Made by a program: the position numbers and the translations under genes
Shown: one piece after another, positions 1 to 9,041 of the stretch
Layout of the letters: the number at the start of each line of letters is the position of its first letter
How positions within the stretch are numbered: position 1 is the stretch's first letter
Source: an uncultured Clostridia bacterium
Lineage (GTDB): Bacteria > Bacillota_A > Clostridia > Christensenellales > Borkfalkiaceae
Reading direction: 5' to 3'
Length of the DNA stretch: 59,784 nucleotides
Assembly: GCA_934292955.1 (NCBI GenBank)
Contig: CAKQXZ010000005.1
Coordinates: 1-59,784, forward strand
Notes under the pieces: generated by a model
Told to the model about the DNA's origin: nothing
Seen by the model: only the letters and a program-made list of their open reading frames with translations
The model's database searches: none

Positions 1-153
1 TTTCAGAACAATTTACTCAACTTTGTTTATTCAAATCTGTTTAATTAAATTTGTCTTCGCGCCGCGTCGCGGTGACGCGTTTTCGATAATTAGTGATGGC
101 GAATGGAATCCCTATATAAATCGTTGAATTCTATGTATAATGTTAATAACGAT

Positions 154-190
154 AAAACCCCCGCGTTGCATGAAGCAACGCGGGGGTTTT
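154..190. terminator. Strong bidirectional rho-independent terminator
   Basis: A perfect 16-bp inverted repeat (154-169 and 175-190) with a 5-nt loop. The arms begin with four A and end with four T, so it can terminate in both directions. It lies directly downstream of the minus-strand lipoprotein gene that ends at 209. Bases 1-153 to its left hold no gene that I can support. Confidence 0.9.
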
Positions 191-208
191 AAATAATCAT
201 CATTTTTC

Positions 209-994
209 TCAGTTCATAGCATCCGCATAACCTTTCTGAACGGTCTGCATATAAGCGGCATATTCTGCGCTGAAATCTGCCGTAAGCGTGACTTCGTCCT
301 TCTTTTTTTCGTTAAACGCCGCATAAAGTTCATTTCCCGTCGTCTCATACTCCTCGGTCGTTTCTCCGCCGAGAACGCCGATCCAATAAAATTTATTATC
401 GGTCATGCGGACATAAAAGTTGGGCTTAACCTTTTCTTCATTGTCACCCAAAAACAAACCGAGCGTCATCGCGTCCAGCGTCTTTGACGAAAAATTAAAG
501 GAGAAATCCAACACCAGATAACTCGTTCCGCCTGCCACATTCGATATGCATTCTATGTAAACCCGATTATTTTCTACGTCAAGAACAGGGAGCAAAGAAA
601 TCGTAGCACCCGCAACAGAAAACGTAACAACCTTGTCCGTAACGGTAAATTCGGGGTTTGCGTACAAATCGCCGACCATGTCCGCTATCGCGACAAGCGA
701 TACGGCAAAAGCAAGCCCGTGACTTGCGGCGACGGTTTCCTCCTGCCCTATCTCCGGAAGCGATTTTATCGACATTGCGGCGACTTCGGACTTATTGGCA
801 GTCGCCTCGGAAGGATTCGGGTCGAAGCCCAGTTTTTTGTACGCTTCACTCGCAACGGTTTTATAAGCCGCGGAAATCTCTTCTTTCGTCATTTCCTTGG
901 GACTTTCGTCGTCATTTTTTCCGCAAGCCGTAAACGTTAAGTCAAAGGACAGACACAAGCAGGCAGCCAACAAAAAAGAAACAAGTTTTTTCAT
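209..994 (-). CDS. Predicted lipoprotein of unknown function
   Basis: A 261-residue protein with an N-terminal signal peptide and a lipobox ending FTAC, so Cys24 is the likely lipidated residue and the protein sits on the outer face of the membrane. After a short acidic linker the mature part is mostly beta-rich and soluble, with no further membrane segment. I do not recognise a domain. It is monocistronic: a strong terminator lies just after the stop, and the next gene is divergent. TATAAT-like -10 boxes occur upstream on the minus strand near 1035-1055, but no good -35 accompanies them. The lipoprotein call is firm; the function is unknown. Confidence 0.8.
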   Translation of the reverse strand: MKKLVSFLLAACLCLSFDLTFTACGKNDDESPKEMTKEEISAAYKTVASEAYKKLGFDPNPSEATANKSEVAAMSIKSLPEIGQEETVAASHGLAFAVSLVAIADMVGDLYANPEFTVTDKVVTFSVAGATISLLPVLDVENNRVYIECISNVAGGTSYLVLDFSFNFSSKTLDAMTLGLFLGDNEEKVKPNFYVRMTDNKFYWIGVLGGETTEEYETTGNELYAAFNEKKKDEVTLTADFSAEYAAYMQTVQKGYADAMN

Positions 995-1129
995 TTTTTA
1001 CACCTCTCGATTATTTTCTGCGCATCTTAGCCACATATTATATCGGATTATACCAGATAAAAATAACGCGCTTCGATGCAACATACTCTGCGATTATTAT
1101 AGCATTACAATCGTGTATTGTAAAGCAAA

Positions 1130-1146
1130 ATCACATTATATGTGAT
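1130..1146. promoter_or_regulatory. Palindromic operator-like site in a divergent promoter region
   Basis: ATCACAT-TAT-ATGTGAT, a perfect 7-bp dyad, lies between the divergent lipoprotein gene (start 994) and the XRE regulator (start 1279). A TATAAT at 1186-1191 faces the regulator. Position and symmetry suggest the operator of the neighbouring HTH protein; this is inferred. Confidence 0.4.
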
Positions 1147-1218
1147 ATTTTTATGCATTTAATCGTACACATTGCGATTTTACTGTATAATACACGCCAC
1201 CATTCTCCGATAATACAT

Positions 1219-1254
1219 AATACAATATAAAATATTAATACAATATAAAATATA
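1219..1254. repeat. 18-bp tandem repeat, two copies
   Basis: An AT-rich 18-bp unit beginning AATACAATATAAAAT is repeated twice head to tail, with one mismatch in the last base. It sits 25 bp before the XRE gene, between its -10 region and its start, so it lies in the 5' leader. It could be a regulator binding site or a slippage product. Confidence 0.7.
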
Positions 1255-1278
1255 AAAAGTAATTTCAGGTGGTGCGTT

Positions 1279-1575
1279 ATGGATAAAAAAGAAATTATTG
1301 CAAGAGCGGGTTATTTTCGTACGAAAGCGGGGCTATCGCAAAAAGCTCTTTCGATGGACATCGAAATGAACTGGGGCTACATCAACCGGCTTGAAAGCAA
1401 AAAGGACTTTTTGCCGAGCCTGGAAACGCTTCTTCGCATAATCGAGGCATGCGGGATTACGGAAGAAGAATTTTTTTACGACGACTATGAGAATTATGAG
1501 CAAGACAAAATTATACTCACGAAAATCAAAAAACTTTCGCCCGAAAAACGCGAAGCCTTATTGAAATTTCTTTAA
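1279..1575 (+). CDS. XRE-family helix-turn-helix regulator
   Basis: A 98-residue DNA-binding protein. Residues about 5-62 form a Cro/CI-type HTH domain: the segment containing GLSQKALS is the turn region and WGYINRLES the recognition helix. The short tail (KLSPEKREALLKFL) is typical of small stand-alone XRE regulators. A GGTGGTG-like Shine-Dalgarno sits just before the ATG. It is divergent from the lipoprotein gene, and the dyad at 1130-1146 lies between them, so autoregulation or control of the lipoprotein is plausible. A large hairpin at 1627-1664 follows the gene. No partner toxin is present. Confidence 0.85.
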   Translation: MDKKEIIARAGYFRTKAGLSQKALSMDIEMNWGYINRLESKKDFLPSLETLLRIIEACGITEEEFFYDDYENYEQDKIILTKIKKLSPEKREALLKFL

Positions 1576-1626
1576 TTGCCCGTAAAGAATCCGGAGTATT
1601 GTTCCCGCTGATAACAGATAATTTTT

Positions 1627-1664
1627 AAGCCGTGGCGATTGCAATTCAGCAATCGCCACGGCTT
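1627..1664. terminator. Large perfect hairpin after the XRE gene
   Basis: A perfect 16-bp inverted repeat (1627-1642 and 1649-1664) with a 6-nt loop. It is not followed by a clear T tract on the plus strand; T-rich sequence precedes it. It may still end the XRE transcript or act as a repeat element. Confidence 0.55.
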
Positions 1665-2460
1665 GCCCGTATTTATAAAACTATTATGTTTTTATTTTTT
1701 TAAATAATTGTCGAGCAAAGCGCTTTTCCGTCGCAAGGCAATTCAAACGCCTGATTTTTCGACTATCATTATTGCCTTGCTCCTTACAAGTCCGGCCAGT
1801 AGCTCCATCTTTGTAGCACGAAACTACAAAACGTAAAAAGCGCAAGATTAAGTAGGTCTTGCGCTTTTTTGTTGCTATATTCGGTTGTTTAAACGCTTCG
1901 CGGAATATTTGAATCCTTGAACTGCATTTTGACACGGTTTCTAAAGACAAAACTTGAACCGACGACTTTATTTTAATTCCCGCCCGACGGCTTTTCAATT
2001 GTTTTTTTCGGGAATCACGGGATACAACTGAACCATATCGCCGCAGTCTACGACGAGTTCCGCGCCCGACTTTGCGCCTTACGAATTAAGAGTATACCGC
2101 AAACGCTGAACGGCGCGGTCTGCGCGCTTCCGCAACCCGCAACTCAATTATAATATCATCATAAAACCGTCGATAATCGACTTATAGGCGGTTTTTTAGA
2201 ACAGGACGGATAATATGTCAAATTATCCGTCCTTAATTTTATAAAAAAGCCCGACTGTTGTATGGCTTCCTTAATAATATATTCACTTTTTATTTCCTGA
2301 CTTTTGCGCTTAATAGTATAATTCATCATCAAAACCGCAAGGCATAACCGAGCGCGAACGCAACGACGTATTAGTCAAAAACACAAGGCAGGACCGAGTT
2401 CTAACGCAATCGCCTGTGGCTAACGATCGGCTACCGCGCACCCTTTCGGTAAACAAATCC
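1665..2460. other. Gene-poor stretch with hairpins and gene scraps
   Basis: I see no convincing gene here. The stretch holds a terminator-like hairpin at 1835-1870 (arms AAAAAGCGCAAGA and its complement, ending in T6). On the minus strand there is a short open tail ending at 1995 that reads like the last 25 or so codons of a lost enzyme gene (ending LYPVIPEKNN). A second hairpin with CGGTTTTTT lies at 2164-2198. A diverged direct repeat of about 37 bp occurs at 2329-2365 and 2375-2412 (both contain CAAGGCA and AACGCAA). Confidence 0.4.
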
Positions 2461-2500
2461 GATATTCAAAAACAAAATAAAAAATTTTTAAAAAAAAGTA

Positions 2501-2528
2501 TTGACATTTACAGGAAACGTGATATAAT
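2501..2528 (+). promoter_or_regulatory. Sigma-A promoter of the LacI-family gene
   Basis: TTGACA at 2501-2506 and TATAAT at 2523-2528 with a 16-bp spacer match both consensus hexamers exactly. The expected start point falls near 2535, just before the operator-like site at 2540, so repression by roadblock or occlusion is likely. Confidence 0.85.
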
Positions 2529-2539
2529 AGCATTGCAAA

Positions 2540-2551
2540 TGACGCGTGTCA
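2540..2551. promoter_or_regulatory. LacI-type operator, copy 1
   Basis: TGACGCGTGTCA, with inverted TGAC/GTCA arms around a CG-rich centre, as in LacI-family operators. The identical 12-mer recurs at 3820-3831 before the transporter operon. Here it covers the initial transcribed region of the regulator gene, implying autoregulation. Confidence 0.75.
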
Positions 2552-2603
2552 CAGAACTGATGCGTAATAATCGGACGAGAAAACGAATCACGGGAAAAGA
2601 ATA

Positions 2604-3608
2604 ATGATAACAAGGACGGACGTCGCAAAAAGGGCGGGGGTATCGGTCGGGACCGTTTCCAACGTAATGAATAATAAGGCTTCGGTTAAGCCTGAATACG
2701 TCAGACGCGTAAAAAAGGCTATCGAGGATCTGAATTACGTCCCCGATTTCACGGCGAAAAGCCTTGCGAAACGAAAAAGCAATCACATAGGCGTGGCGGT
2801 TTACGAAATGACCAACCCCTATCACGCGGAGATAATCGAAGGGCTTGAAGAATACGCCGCCGGCAAAGGTTATATGGTTACGACCTTTCTGCTCGACAAT
2901 AAGTTGAACAAAAAACTTGACGCTATCTGCGAACGCAGACTCGACGCCCTCGTAAACTTTATGACGAACGCCCTGCCCGACAGTTTCATAACCACTCTCG
3001 AATCGCAAAGAACCGTACTCGTCAATTTCTCCGGGGAAAACAGTTTCATCGTGGTGAACGACTACGTAAAAGCGATGACGAATTATATGCAACTGCTCTC
3101 TTCGCTCGGGCATAAACGAGTGGCTTACGTAAGCACGGTTGACAAAATGCGTTTCGAAGCCGATTCCAGAGGCTCGACGTTTTTGGCTAAACGAGCCGAA
3201 ATGGGCTTTTTCGAGGACGATTCTTATATATTTTGTAATTATAATTATTCTCTGCGTTCGGAGCGTATAGGTTATATTCTGGCGGACGAACTGATAAAAA
3301 TTCACCCGGAAACGACCGCGGTTTTCGCCACGAACGACTTGTGCGCGATAGGACTTATGAAGAGATTTGCCGAACTCGGACTCCGTTGTCCCGAAGATAT
3401 TTCGGTTATCGGTTGCGATAATATTTCGTTCGGCGAATATTTTATCCCCGGATTATGCACAATAGGTTTTGACAAGAAAGAATACGGGCGGGCGATCGCG
3501 AAGGCGATTATCGACCGGATTGACAGCGGATATCAGACGCCTTACCGGACGCTTAGTTTCGAAGCGGTTTCCGTTCTGCGCGATTCCGTCGCCAAGGCGA
3601 GAACGTAA
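2604..3608 (+). CDS. LacI/GalR-family transcriptional regulator
   Basis: A 334-residue repressor-type regulator. Residues about 1-25 form the LacI HTH (TDVAKRAGVSVGTVSNVMN), followed by the hinge helix near residue 50 and a periplasmic-binding-like effector domain to the end. The signatures VIGCDNISFGEYF and a C-terminal YGRAIAKAI segment are typical of the family. Length is normal. It probably binds the 12-mer at 2540 and 3820, controlling itself and the downstream transporter and glycosidase operon, and releases DNA on binding a sugar imported by that system. The inducer is not identifiable. The Shine-Dalgarno is weak (GGGAAAAG). Confidence 0.92.
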   Translation: MITRTDVAKRAGVSVGTVSNVMNNKASVKPEYVRRVKKAIEDLNYVPDFTAKSLAKRKSNHIGVAVYEMTNPYHAEIIEGLEEYAAGKGYMVTTFLLDNKLNKKLDAICERRLDALVNFMTNALPDSFITTLESQRTVLVNFSGENSFIVVNDYVKAMTNYMQLLSSLGHKRVAYVSTVDKMRFEADSRGSTFLAKRAEMGFFEDDSYIFCNYNYSLRSERIGYILADELIKIHPETTAVFATNDLCAIGLMKRFAELGLRCPEDISVIGCDNISFGEYFIPGLCTIGFDKKEYGRAIAKAIIDRIDSGYQTPYRTLSFEAVSVLRDSVAKART

Positions 3609-3686
3609 GCGTTCAGTTAATTATCGCCGAAGAAAAAAATAAAACAAACAACGAAAAAAAACGAAAAACGAAAATTCAAAATTTCG

Positions 3687-3744
3687 GAAAGAGGATATCC
3701 TCTTTCGCTTGTGGCTTCGCCCCAAGCGAAATCCCCTTAATAGG
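3687..3744 (+). other. Structured leader between lacI and the transporter operon
   Basis: The 237-bp gap after lacI holds a perfect 20-bp palindrome at 3687-3706. It is followed at once by a stem with CGCTTG/CAAGCG arms around a CTTCG loop, and then CCCCTT-AATAGGG. None has a downstream T tract on the plus strand. It could be an mRNA processing or stabilising structure or a minus-strand terminator. Confidence 0.45.
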
Positions 3745-3819
3745 GAAAAAAAGAAACGAAACAAAACTCATATTACGCAAAAAAGAATGAACTATTCTTT
3801 CAAAAAAATTTTTATAGAA

Positions 3820-3831
3820 TGACGCGTGTCA
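3820..3831. promoter_or_regulatory. LacI-type operator, copy 2
   Basis: A second exact copy of TGACGCGTGTCA, overlapping the region just after a TATAGA-like -10 and ending 14 bp before the ATG of the sugar-binding protein. The Shine-Dalgarno AGGAGG follows it directly, so a bound repressor would block the start of the whole operon. Confidence 0.75.
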
Positions 3832-3845
3832 TAACAGGAGGCAAA

Positions 3846-5321
3846 ATGAAAAAATTACTTGCGCTTATCATCGCGTGCATATTTACGCTTATATGCTTCG
3901 CGAGCTGCAAATCTCCGAGCCAGTCCGGAAGCAACGGCGGCAACAACGGCAGTAACGGCAGCGCGGGCGAAACCGCGGATTACACACCAAACATCGACAT
4001 GACCGACGACGACTACAATCAGACGGCTACTCTGACCGTGGGCGTAACCGCCGATCCTTACGAAACCGATCTCGTGAACGCGTTGGGCGCGGCGTTTAAA
4101 CAACTTTTCCCCAACGTCACGATAGAACCCGTGCGTATTTCGGGTTCGGATTATTCGAGCGCTGTTATCGGAAGATACAACGCGAAAAATATTCCCGACA
4201 TTTTCTATACGAGCGAAACCGAATCGTTCCGCTTCATCTCGAGCAACCTCTACCTTAATCTCGATCCGTATATAAAAGCCGAGAACGAGGCTTACTCTCC
4301 CGCGGACGAAAACGCTCCGGCAACGTGGTCGGCGCAGTTTGTTTCCGGCGCGATGAAACTCGGACAGAAAAATTATTCGGGCGCGCAGTATTTCATTCCG
4401 AGAAGTTCGGACAGAATCGTAACTCACCTCAACATGAAATACGTCAAAGCGGCTCTCGAATGGGACGGCAGACCTGATAAAAGCGTTACGCTCGACACCG
4501 TGAAAAACGGCTGGACGTGGGAAGAATTCGTCAAAGTCTGCGAGGCAATCCGCGCTTACTACGATTCAAAGGGTTGGACCGCCGCCAACGGCAGATATAT
4601 ATTGGACGCTTCGTTCGCCTGGTCGCCCGTTTTGTTCTCGCTTTTCAAATCCAACGGCGCGACGTTCTATGAAAACGGCAAATGGTCGCTCGACAGCGAC
4701 GCAACCCGCGCGACGATCGCTATGATCCGCGAACTTGTGGAAAAGAAAATCATAGCCCCCACGAACGGCGGCGGCGCGAACTACGAAAACGGAAGCGGCG
4801 CGATGCTTTTCCACTCCTCTTCCGCAATCAAAAAATATAAAAATTATATCGGCGAAAATTACGACATAGTCACTTTCCCCGTGATTAACGGCGAAAACGG
4901 CGTGACGGGTTACGGCGTTCCGGGTTACGGAATTTATTCGGGAATCGACGAAAGCAAGAGAGATCTCGCATGGCAGTTCCTTTCCTTCATGCTCAGCGCG
5001 GACGGACAGAACGCCCTTGCGAAAGCGGGAATGAACACGCCTTCCGTGAGAGCGGATCTTCAGGACTACAACACCGCCGCCTGGGGCGAAGGATTCAGAG
5101 ATATCAACCTTGCGGCAACCACTTACGAAACGGAAAGAAACTATTCCGAAGGTTTCTTCCTCAACTTTGCCGCAACCACTAAAACGGGACTTCTGGGCGC
5201 ATGCTCGAACTTCGTTAACAATATTATGAATTACAATTCCAAAGGCGAGCCGTCGTTTACCGCGGCAAAGTGCATCGAAACCGCGCTCAAAGACCTTAAA
5301 AAAGCGGCTATCGTAAAATAA
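3846..5321 (+). CDS. ABC sugar transporter, extracellular substrate-binding lipoprotein
   Basis: A 491-residue family 1 solute-binding protein (UgpB/MalE-like). It has a signal peptide with lipobox FASC (Cys21), a Gly/Asn/Ser-rich linker, and a mature domain with the class signatures (SETESFRFISSNLYLNLDP, a C-terminal AWQFLSFMLSADGQNAL segment). It captures an oligosaccharide outside the cell and passes it to the two permeases encoded next. I chose the ATG at 3846 because AGGAGG lies 4 bp before it; an upstream in-frame ATG at 3819 overlaps the operator and has no ribosome site. First gene of a seven-gene operon. The substrate is inferred to be a glycan fragment made by the downstream lipoproteins. 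Confidence 0.9.
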   Translation: MKKLLALIIACIFTLICFASCKSPSQSGSNGGNNGSNGSAGETADYTPNIDMTDDDYNQTATLTVGVTADPYETDLVNALGAAFKQLFPNVTIEPVRISGSDYSSAVIGRYNAKNIPDIFYTSETESFRFISSNLYLNLDPYIKAENEAYSPADENAPATWSAQFVSGAMKLGQKNYSGAQYFIPRSSDRIVTHLNMKYVKAALEWDGRPDKSVTLDTVKNGWTWEEFVKVCEAIRAYYDSKGWTAANGRYILDASFAWSPVLFSLFKSNGATFYENGKWSLDSDATRATIAMIRELVEKKIIAPTNGGGANYENGSGAMLFHSSSAIKKYKNYIGENYDIVTFPVINGENGVTGYGVPGYGIYSGIDESKRDLAWQFLSFMLSADGQNALAKAGMNTPSVRADLQDYNTAAWGEGFRDINLAATTYETERNYSEGFFLNFAATTKTGLLGACSNFVNNIMNYNSKGEPSFTAAKCIETALKDLKKAAIVK

Positions 5322-5336
5322 TTCACGGAGTATCTG

Positions 5337-6275
5337 ATGAAATTAAAGGACAAGGGAATCCTTTCCGCAGACAGGAAAGCGACTCTCGTAAAGAAAATTA
5401 AAGACAGCGTTCCCGGCTGGATTTTCGTTCTGCCGCTCGTCGTCGGAATGCTCGTATTCACGCTTTATCCCGTTCTGAAATCGCTTATTTACAGTTTTCA
5501 TCGGTATAACGACGCTTCCGTTTACGAGTTCATCGGCTTCGGCAACTTCAGATTGATGTTCACCGACGACAGCGAAGAGATTTTAAAGGTTTTTTCAAAC
5601 ACCTTTTTATACGCGATCATCACGGTGCCGCTCAATCTCTTTCTTTCTTACTTTCTGGCGGTTATCGTAAACCAGAAAATCCGCGGCGTGAACGTTTTCA
5701 GAGTGCTGTATTATCTGCCCGTGGTTATCCCCAGCGTTATTTCCGGCGTAATCTTCTCGCAGATGTTCGACAACACCAACTTCGGGCTTTTCAACAGCGT
5801 GCTTAAATCGCTCGGCAGAAGCGAGCCGTTCCCCTTCTTCACTTCCGAAAAAACGGCTATGTTCTCGGCGGTTCTGATGAATTTCTGGACGATCGGCGCG
5901 AGCATGATTCTCTGGCTGTCCGCCCTGAAAAACATTCCGCAGGGGCTTTACGAAGCGGCGAAAATCGACGGAGCAGGCGTTTGGACGAGAGTTTTTAAAA
6001 TCACGATCCCGATGTCCACGCCGATGATATTCTACAATCTCATAACGAGCATTATCGGAGCGTTGCAGACCAACGCGACGATGGTTTACGCGCCCAACGG
6101 CGGCAGAGGCGAAGGAGATTCCCTTTACTTCATCGCGGTTAAGATCTACACGGAATTCGCTTCCGGATATTACGGTTACGCTTCGGCGGTTGCCTGGGTG
6201 CTGTTCGTAGTGATAGCGATTCTGACGTTCATCACTTTCAAAACCAACAAATGGGTTTACACGGGGGATGAATAA
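5337..6275 (+). CDS. ABC sugar transporter permease, MalF/UgpA type
   Basis: A 312-residue inner-membrane permease with about six hydrophobic segments and the conserved cytoplasmic EAA loop (EAAKIDGAGVWTRVFKI, around residue 205) that docks the ATPase. The N-terminus is positively charged and leads straight into the first membrane helix (FVLPLVVGMLVFTLYPVLK). It is 15 bp downstream of the binding protein and overlaps the next permease region. As in many Firmicutes sugar operons there is no ATPase gene, so a shared MsmK-like ATPase elsewhere is expected. Confidence 0.92.
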   Translation: MKLKDKGILSADRKATLVKKIKDSVPGWIFVLPLVVGMLVFTLYPVLKSLIYSFHRYNDASVYEFIGFGNFRLMFTDDSEEILKVFSNTFLYAIITVPLNLFLSYFLAVIVNQKIRGVNVFRVLYYLPVVIPSVISGVIFSQMFDNTNFGLFNSVLKSLGRSEPFPFFTSEKTAMFSAVLMNFWTIGASMILWLSALKNIPQGLYEAAKIDGAGVWTRVFKITIPMSTPMIFYNLITSIIGALQTNATMVYAPNGGRGEGDSLYFIAVKIYTEFASGYYGYASAVAWVLFVVIAILTFITFKTNKWVYTGDE

Positions 6276-6276
6276 T

Positions 6277-7182
6277 ATGGCTCGCGCTACGACAAACTAT
6301 TTCGATAAAAAGTATTTCAACAAGAAAAGAACGGGCGCGGATATCGCGAAACTCGTTATATCCCGCGCGTTTATCTATCTCGGAATGAGCGTTCTCGCGT
6401 TCGTCCTCGTCATTCCTTATCTCTATATGTTTTTAAGGGCTTTTATGACGAGCGCGCAGGTGCAACTGATACCTATCGAACTCATTCCGCACCCGTTTTC
6501 GTTCGAAGCGTTCGTTCAACTCTTCACGGCGCAGAATTACTTCGCTTACCTGTTGCAAACGCTGAAAATCGTGGGCTTCAACATCATTGCGATTCCGATT
6601 TCCGCGTCATTCGTGGCATACGGCTTCGCAAAATATAAGTTCATAGGCAAAAACGCAATCTTTGCGTGCATGCTCGGAACGATGATGCTGCCGGGAACGG
6701 TAACTCAGATTCCTCTTTACGTAATGTTCGCGAACTTCGGCTGGCTCGACACCATTCTGCCGCTCACCATTCCGAACTTATTCGGCGGCGGCGCGATTTA
6801 TATCTTCCTTATCCGTCAGTATATGACGGGCGTTCCTTACGAATTGGAAGAAGCCGCGAAAATCGACGGAGCGAACCCATTCGTAAGATACTTCAAAATC
6901 AACCTTCCGCTCTGCGTTCCGGTTCTTATTTATATAATAATCGCCGTTTTCAACGCGGGCTGGAGCGATTTCTACGGTCCGTTGATTTATATGAGCGCGG
7001 AGGGCAAAGAAACTCTCGCTTATGCGATTTTCAAAGATTCTATCTACACGTTCGTTACGCCGGACAAAGCCAACCTTAAGATGGCGGCGGGACTGTTTAT
7101 GTCCTTCTTCCCGACGGTTTTGTTCGTGGTATTCCAGAAACAACTGATCGACGGCGTTGCCGTTTCGGCAATCAAGGGGTAA
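6277..7182 (+). CDS. ABC sugar transporter permease, MalG/UgpE type
   Basis: A 301-residue second permease with six predicted membrane helices and the EAA loop (ELEEAAKIDGANPFVRYFKI, near residue 190). It pairs with the preceding permease to form the translocation channel. The start at 6277 sits a suitable distance after GGGGG; an ATG three codons earlier overlaps the preceding stop and is too close to that site. It ends in the usual basic tail. The next gene begins 2 bp after its stop, showing tight coupling. Confidence 0.92.
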   Translation: MARATTNYFDKKYFNKKRTGADIAKLVISRAFIYLGMSVLAFVLVIPYLYMFLRAFMTSAQVQLIPIELIPHPFSFEAFVQLFTAQNYFAYLLQTLKIVGFNIIAIPISASFVAYGFAKYKFIGKNAIFACMLGTMMLPGTVTQIPLYVMFANFGWLDTILPLTIPNLFGGGAIYIFLIRQYMTGVPYELEEAAKIDGANPFVRYFKINLPLCVPVLIYIIIAVFNAGWSDFYGPLIYMSAEGKETLAYAIFKDSIYTFVTPDKANLKMAAGLFMSFFPTVLFVVFQKQLIDGVAVSAIKG

Positions 7183-7184
7183 AA

Positions 7185-9029
7185 ATGATTGATTTAAAGA
7201 AAACCGTATGTATAGGGCTTATCGCCCTCACGATTTTTTCGGCAGGCGCGTGCGGAACGCAGAATTCCGCGCAGGATTCCGTTCCCGGTTCGGATTCGGA
7301 ATCGATTTCGGAATCGATTTCGGAAAGTACGAGCGAAACCGCGAAACCCGTCGAACCCGTTGACGACACGAGAAATCTCAACGACTACGAATTCGCCCGC
7401 AACTCGATTTCTTCGGTGGACGCTCTCGGACGGGTTACTCTCGCGGGCGACGGCGAAGAATCGCGCGACGTGGGTTTGTTCTACTTTTTGTGGCTCGGCG
7501 CGCACGCTTCGGGCAGCAAGATTTACGACGTTTCCGACCTCGAAGAAAACAATCCCGACGCGCTCTGGTCCACAAGCAGCAAGGATAGCCCCGTCAACAC
7601 TTATCATTTCTGGGGCGAACCGTTGTACGGGTATTACCACTCTGCCGACCCGTGGATAATCACGAGGCACGTGGAACTCTTTACGATGATAGGCATCGAT
7701 TATCTTTTGTTCGACGTGACGAACGCCGTAACTTACGACAACGTCGTAAAGGTTATGCTCCCCATTCTCGATAAGTACCGGAAGCAGGGGTGGGACGTGC
7801 CGAAAGTCGGATTTATGACGAACTCGCACACTTACGACGTCGTGAAACGGCTCTACACCGCTTTTTACGACAAGAACGCTTCCGATTGCTATTATCCCGA
7901 CCTTTGGTATTCGCCGAACGGAAAACCGCTTATTTTAAGCAATAATCTCTACTTCGACGACAGCAAACCGGAGGACAAAGTTTATCTCGACTTTTTCCAG
8001 ATCCGCGACACGCAGTGGCCAAACTCCTCTTATCAGGACGAAGAGGCTTTCCCGTGGATGAGTTGGACTTATCCGCAGATGAACTACAGCGGAACGATGA
8101 GCGTTTCCGTCGCTCAGCACACGGCGAGCAAAATGAGTTTGCGGGAAGCGAACTGGGGCAGAAGTTACAGTCAGACGGAATTCGTGAATCTCGAAGAACC
8201 GGAAAAGGGAATCAATTTCCAGTTCCAGTGGGACACCGCATTGAACGCCCCGAAAACGGGCGACGACGCCGTGAACAACGTTTTCGTCACGGGCTGGAAC
8301 GAGTGGATAGCAATCAAGTTTGCCGACGTCACGGGCGTTTACTTCGTGGACGCTTTCGATCAGGATTATTCCCGCGATATCGAAATGATGAAGGGCGGTT
8401 ACGGCGATAACTACTATCTGCAGTTGTTCAAAAATATCCGCGCGTTTAAATACAGCGCCCCGGTGAAATACAAAATCGATAAGAAAACTCCGAGCCTCTC
8501 TGCGGAAACAGGCTGGGACGAAGTGAGAAGTTATCCCGACTTCGTCGGCGACGCTCTTAACAGAAATTTCAGGAACTATCTCGGAAACGCGACTCTTACG
8601 GACGACACGGCGAGAAACGATATCGCTTCCGTGAAAGTGGCGCACGACTCGGAAAAAATGTATTTCCGCGTGGAAACGGCAGCGGACGTCACGCCTTACG
8701 AAACCGGAGATAAAAGTTGGATGAACGTCTGGATCGGAACGAAAAAAGACGGAATCGGTTACGACTACGTAATAAACCGCGAATACGGCAAAATTTGCCG
8801 TATCGAAAACGGAAATTACGCCGTTGCGGGCGATTGCGACGTTTACGTCAGCGGAAAAGTCATGACGATCGCCGTTCCTCTTTCGGCTATCGGACAGACG
8901 GGCAACCTCCCCGCGATAAGGTTCAAGGTTTCCGATCACGTCGATTCGTCCGACGTTATGAACTTTTATATTCAGGGCGACAGCGCGCCTATAGGCAGGC
9001 TGTCCTACACCTACGGATATTTCGATTAA
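7185..9029 (+). CDS. Secreted TIM-barrel glycosidase-like lipoprotein with C-terminal carbohydrate-binding-like domain
   Basis: A 614-residue lipoprotein (lipobox SAGAC, Cys23) with an acidic Ser/Glu repeat linker (SESISESISES). Residues about 80-430 look like a TIM-barrel hydrolase related in style to the GH99/GH71/WbsX group, with HFWGEPLYGYY, a central ELFTMIGIDYLLFD strand and VTGWNEW near residue 370; GWNEW is typical of that group's active-site region. The last 150 or so residues resemble a CBM9/DOMON-like beta domain. Likely role: endo-acting cleavage of an extracellular mannose-type glycan to feed the transporter encoded before it. It is a paralogue of the next gene. Family membership is inferred from motifs; activity is unproven. 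Confidence 0.6.
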   Translation: MIDLKKTVCIGLIALTIFSAGACGTQNSAQDSVPGSDSESISESISESTSETAKPVEPVDDTRNLNDYEFARNSISSVDALGRVTLAGDGEESRDVGLFYFLWLGAHASGSKIYDVSDLEENNPDALWSTSSKDSPVNTYHFWGEPLYGYYHSADPWIITRHVELFTMIGIDYLLFDVTNAVTYDNVVKVMLPILDKYRKQGWDVPKVGFMTNSHTYDVVKRLYTAFYDKNASDCYYPDLWYSPNGKPLILSNNLYFDDSKPEDKVYLDFFQIRDTQWPNSSYQDEEAFPWMSWTYPQMNYSGTMSVSVAQHTASKMSLREANWGRSYSQTEFVNLEEPEKGINFQFQWDTALNAPKTGDDAVNNVFVTGWNEWIAIKFADVTGVYFVDAFDQDYSRDIEMMKGGYGDNYYLQLFKNIRAFKYSAPVKYKIDKKTPSLSAETGWDEVRSYPDFVGDALNRNFRNYLGNATLTDDTARNDIASVKVAHDSEKMYFRVETAADVTPYETGDKSWMNVWIGTKKDGIGYDYVINREYGKICRIENGNYAVAGDCDVYVSGKVMTIAVPLSAIGQTGNLPAIRFKVSDHVDSSDVMNFYIQGDSAPIGRLSYTYGYFD

Positions 9030-9041
9030 GGAGGAAAACCG

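Noticed and set aside
1219..1254. CRISPR-like array
   Set aside because: Only two adjacent AT-rich 18-bp units without spacers; no cas genes and no other regular repeat array anywhere in the window.
1684..1998. Minus-strand open frame of 104 codons
   Set aside because: Low-complexity basic composition, crosses a terminator hairpin, has no ribosome site and no recognisable motif. Only its region is described as gene-poor.
2508..3305. 265-codon frame antisense to the LacI gene
   Set aside because: Shadow of a clear LacI-family gene; no ribosome site or protein-like features.
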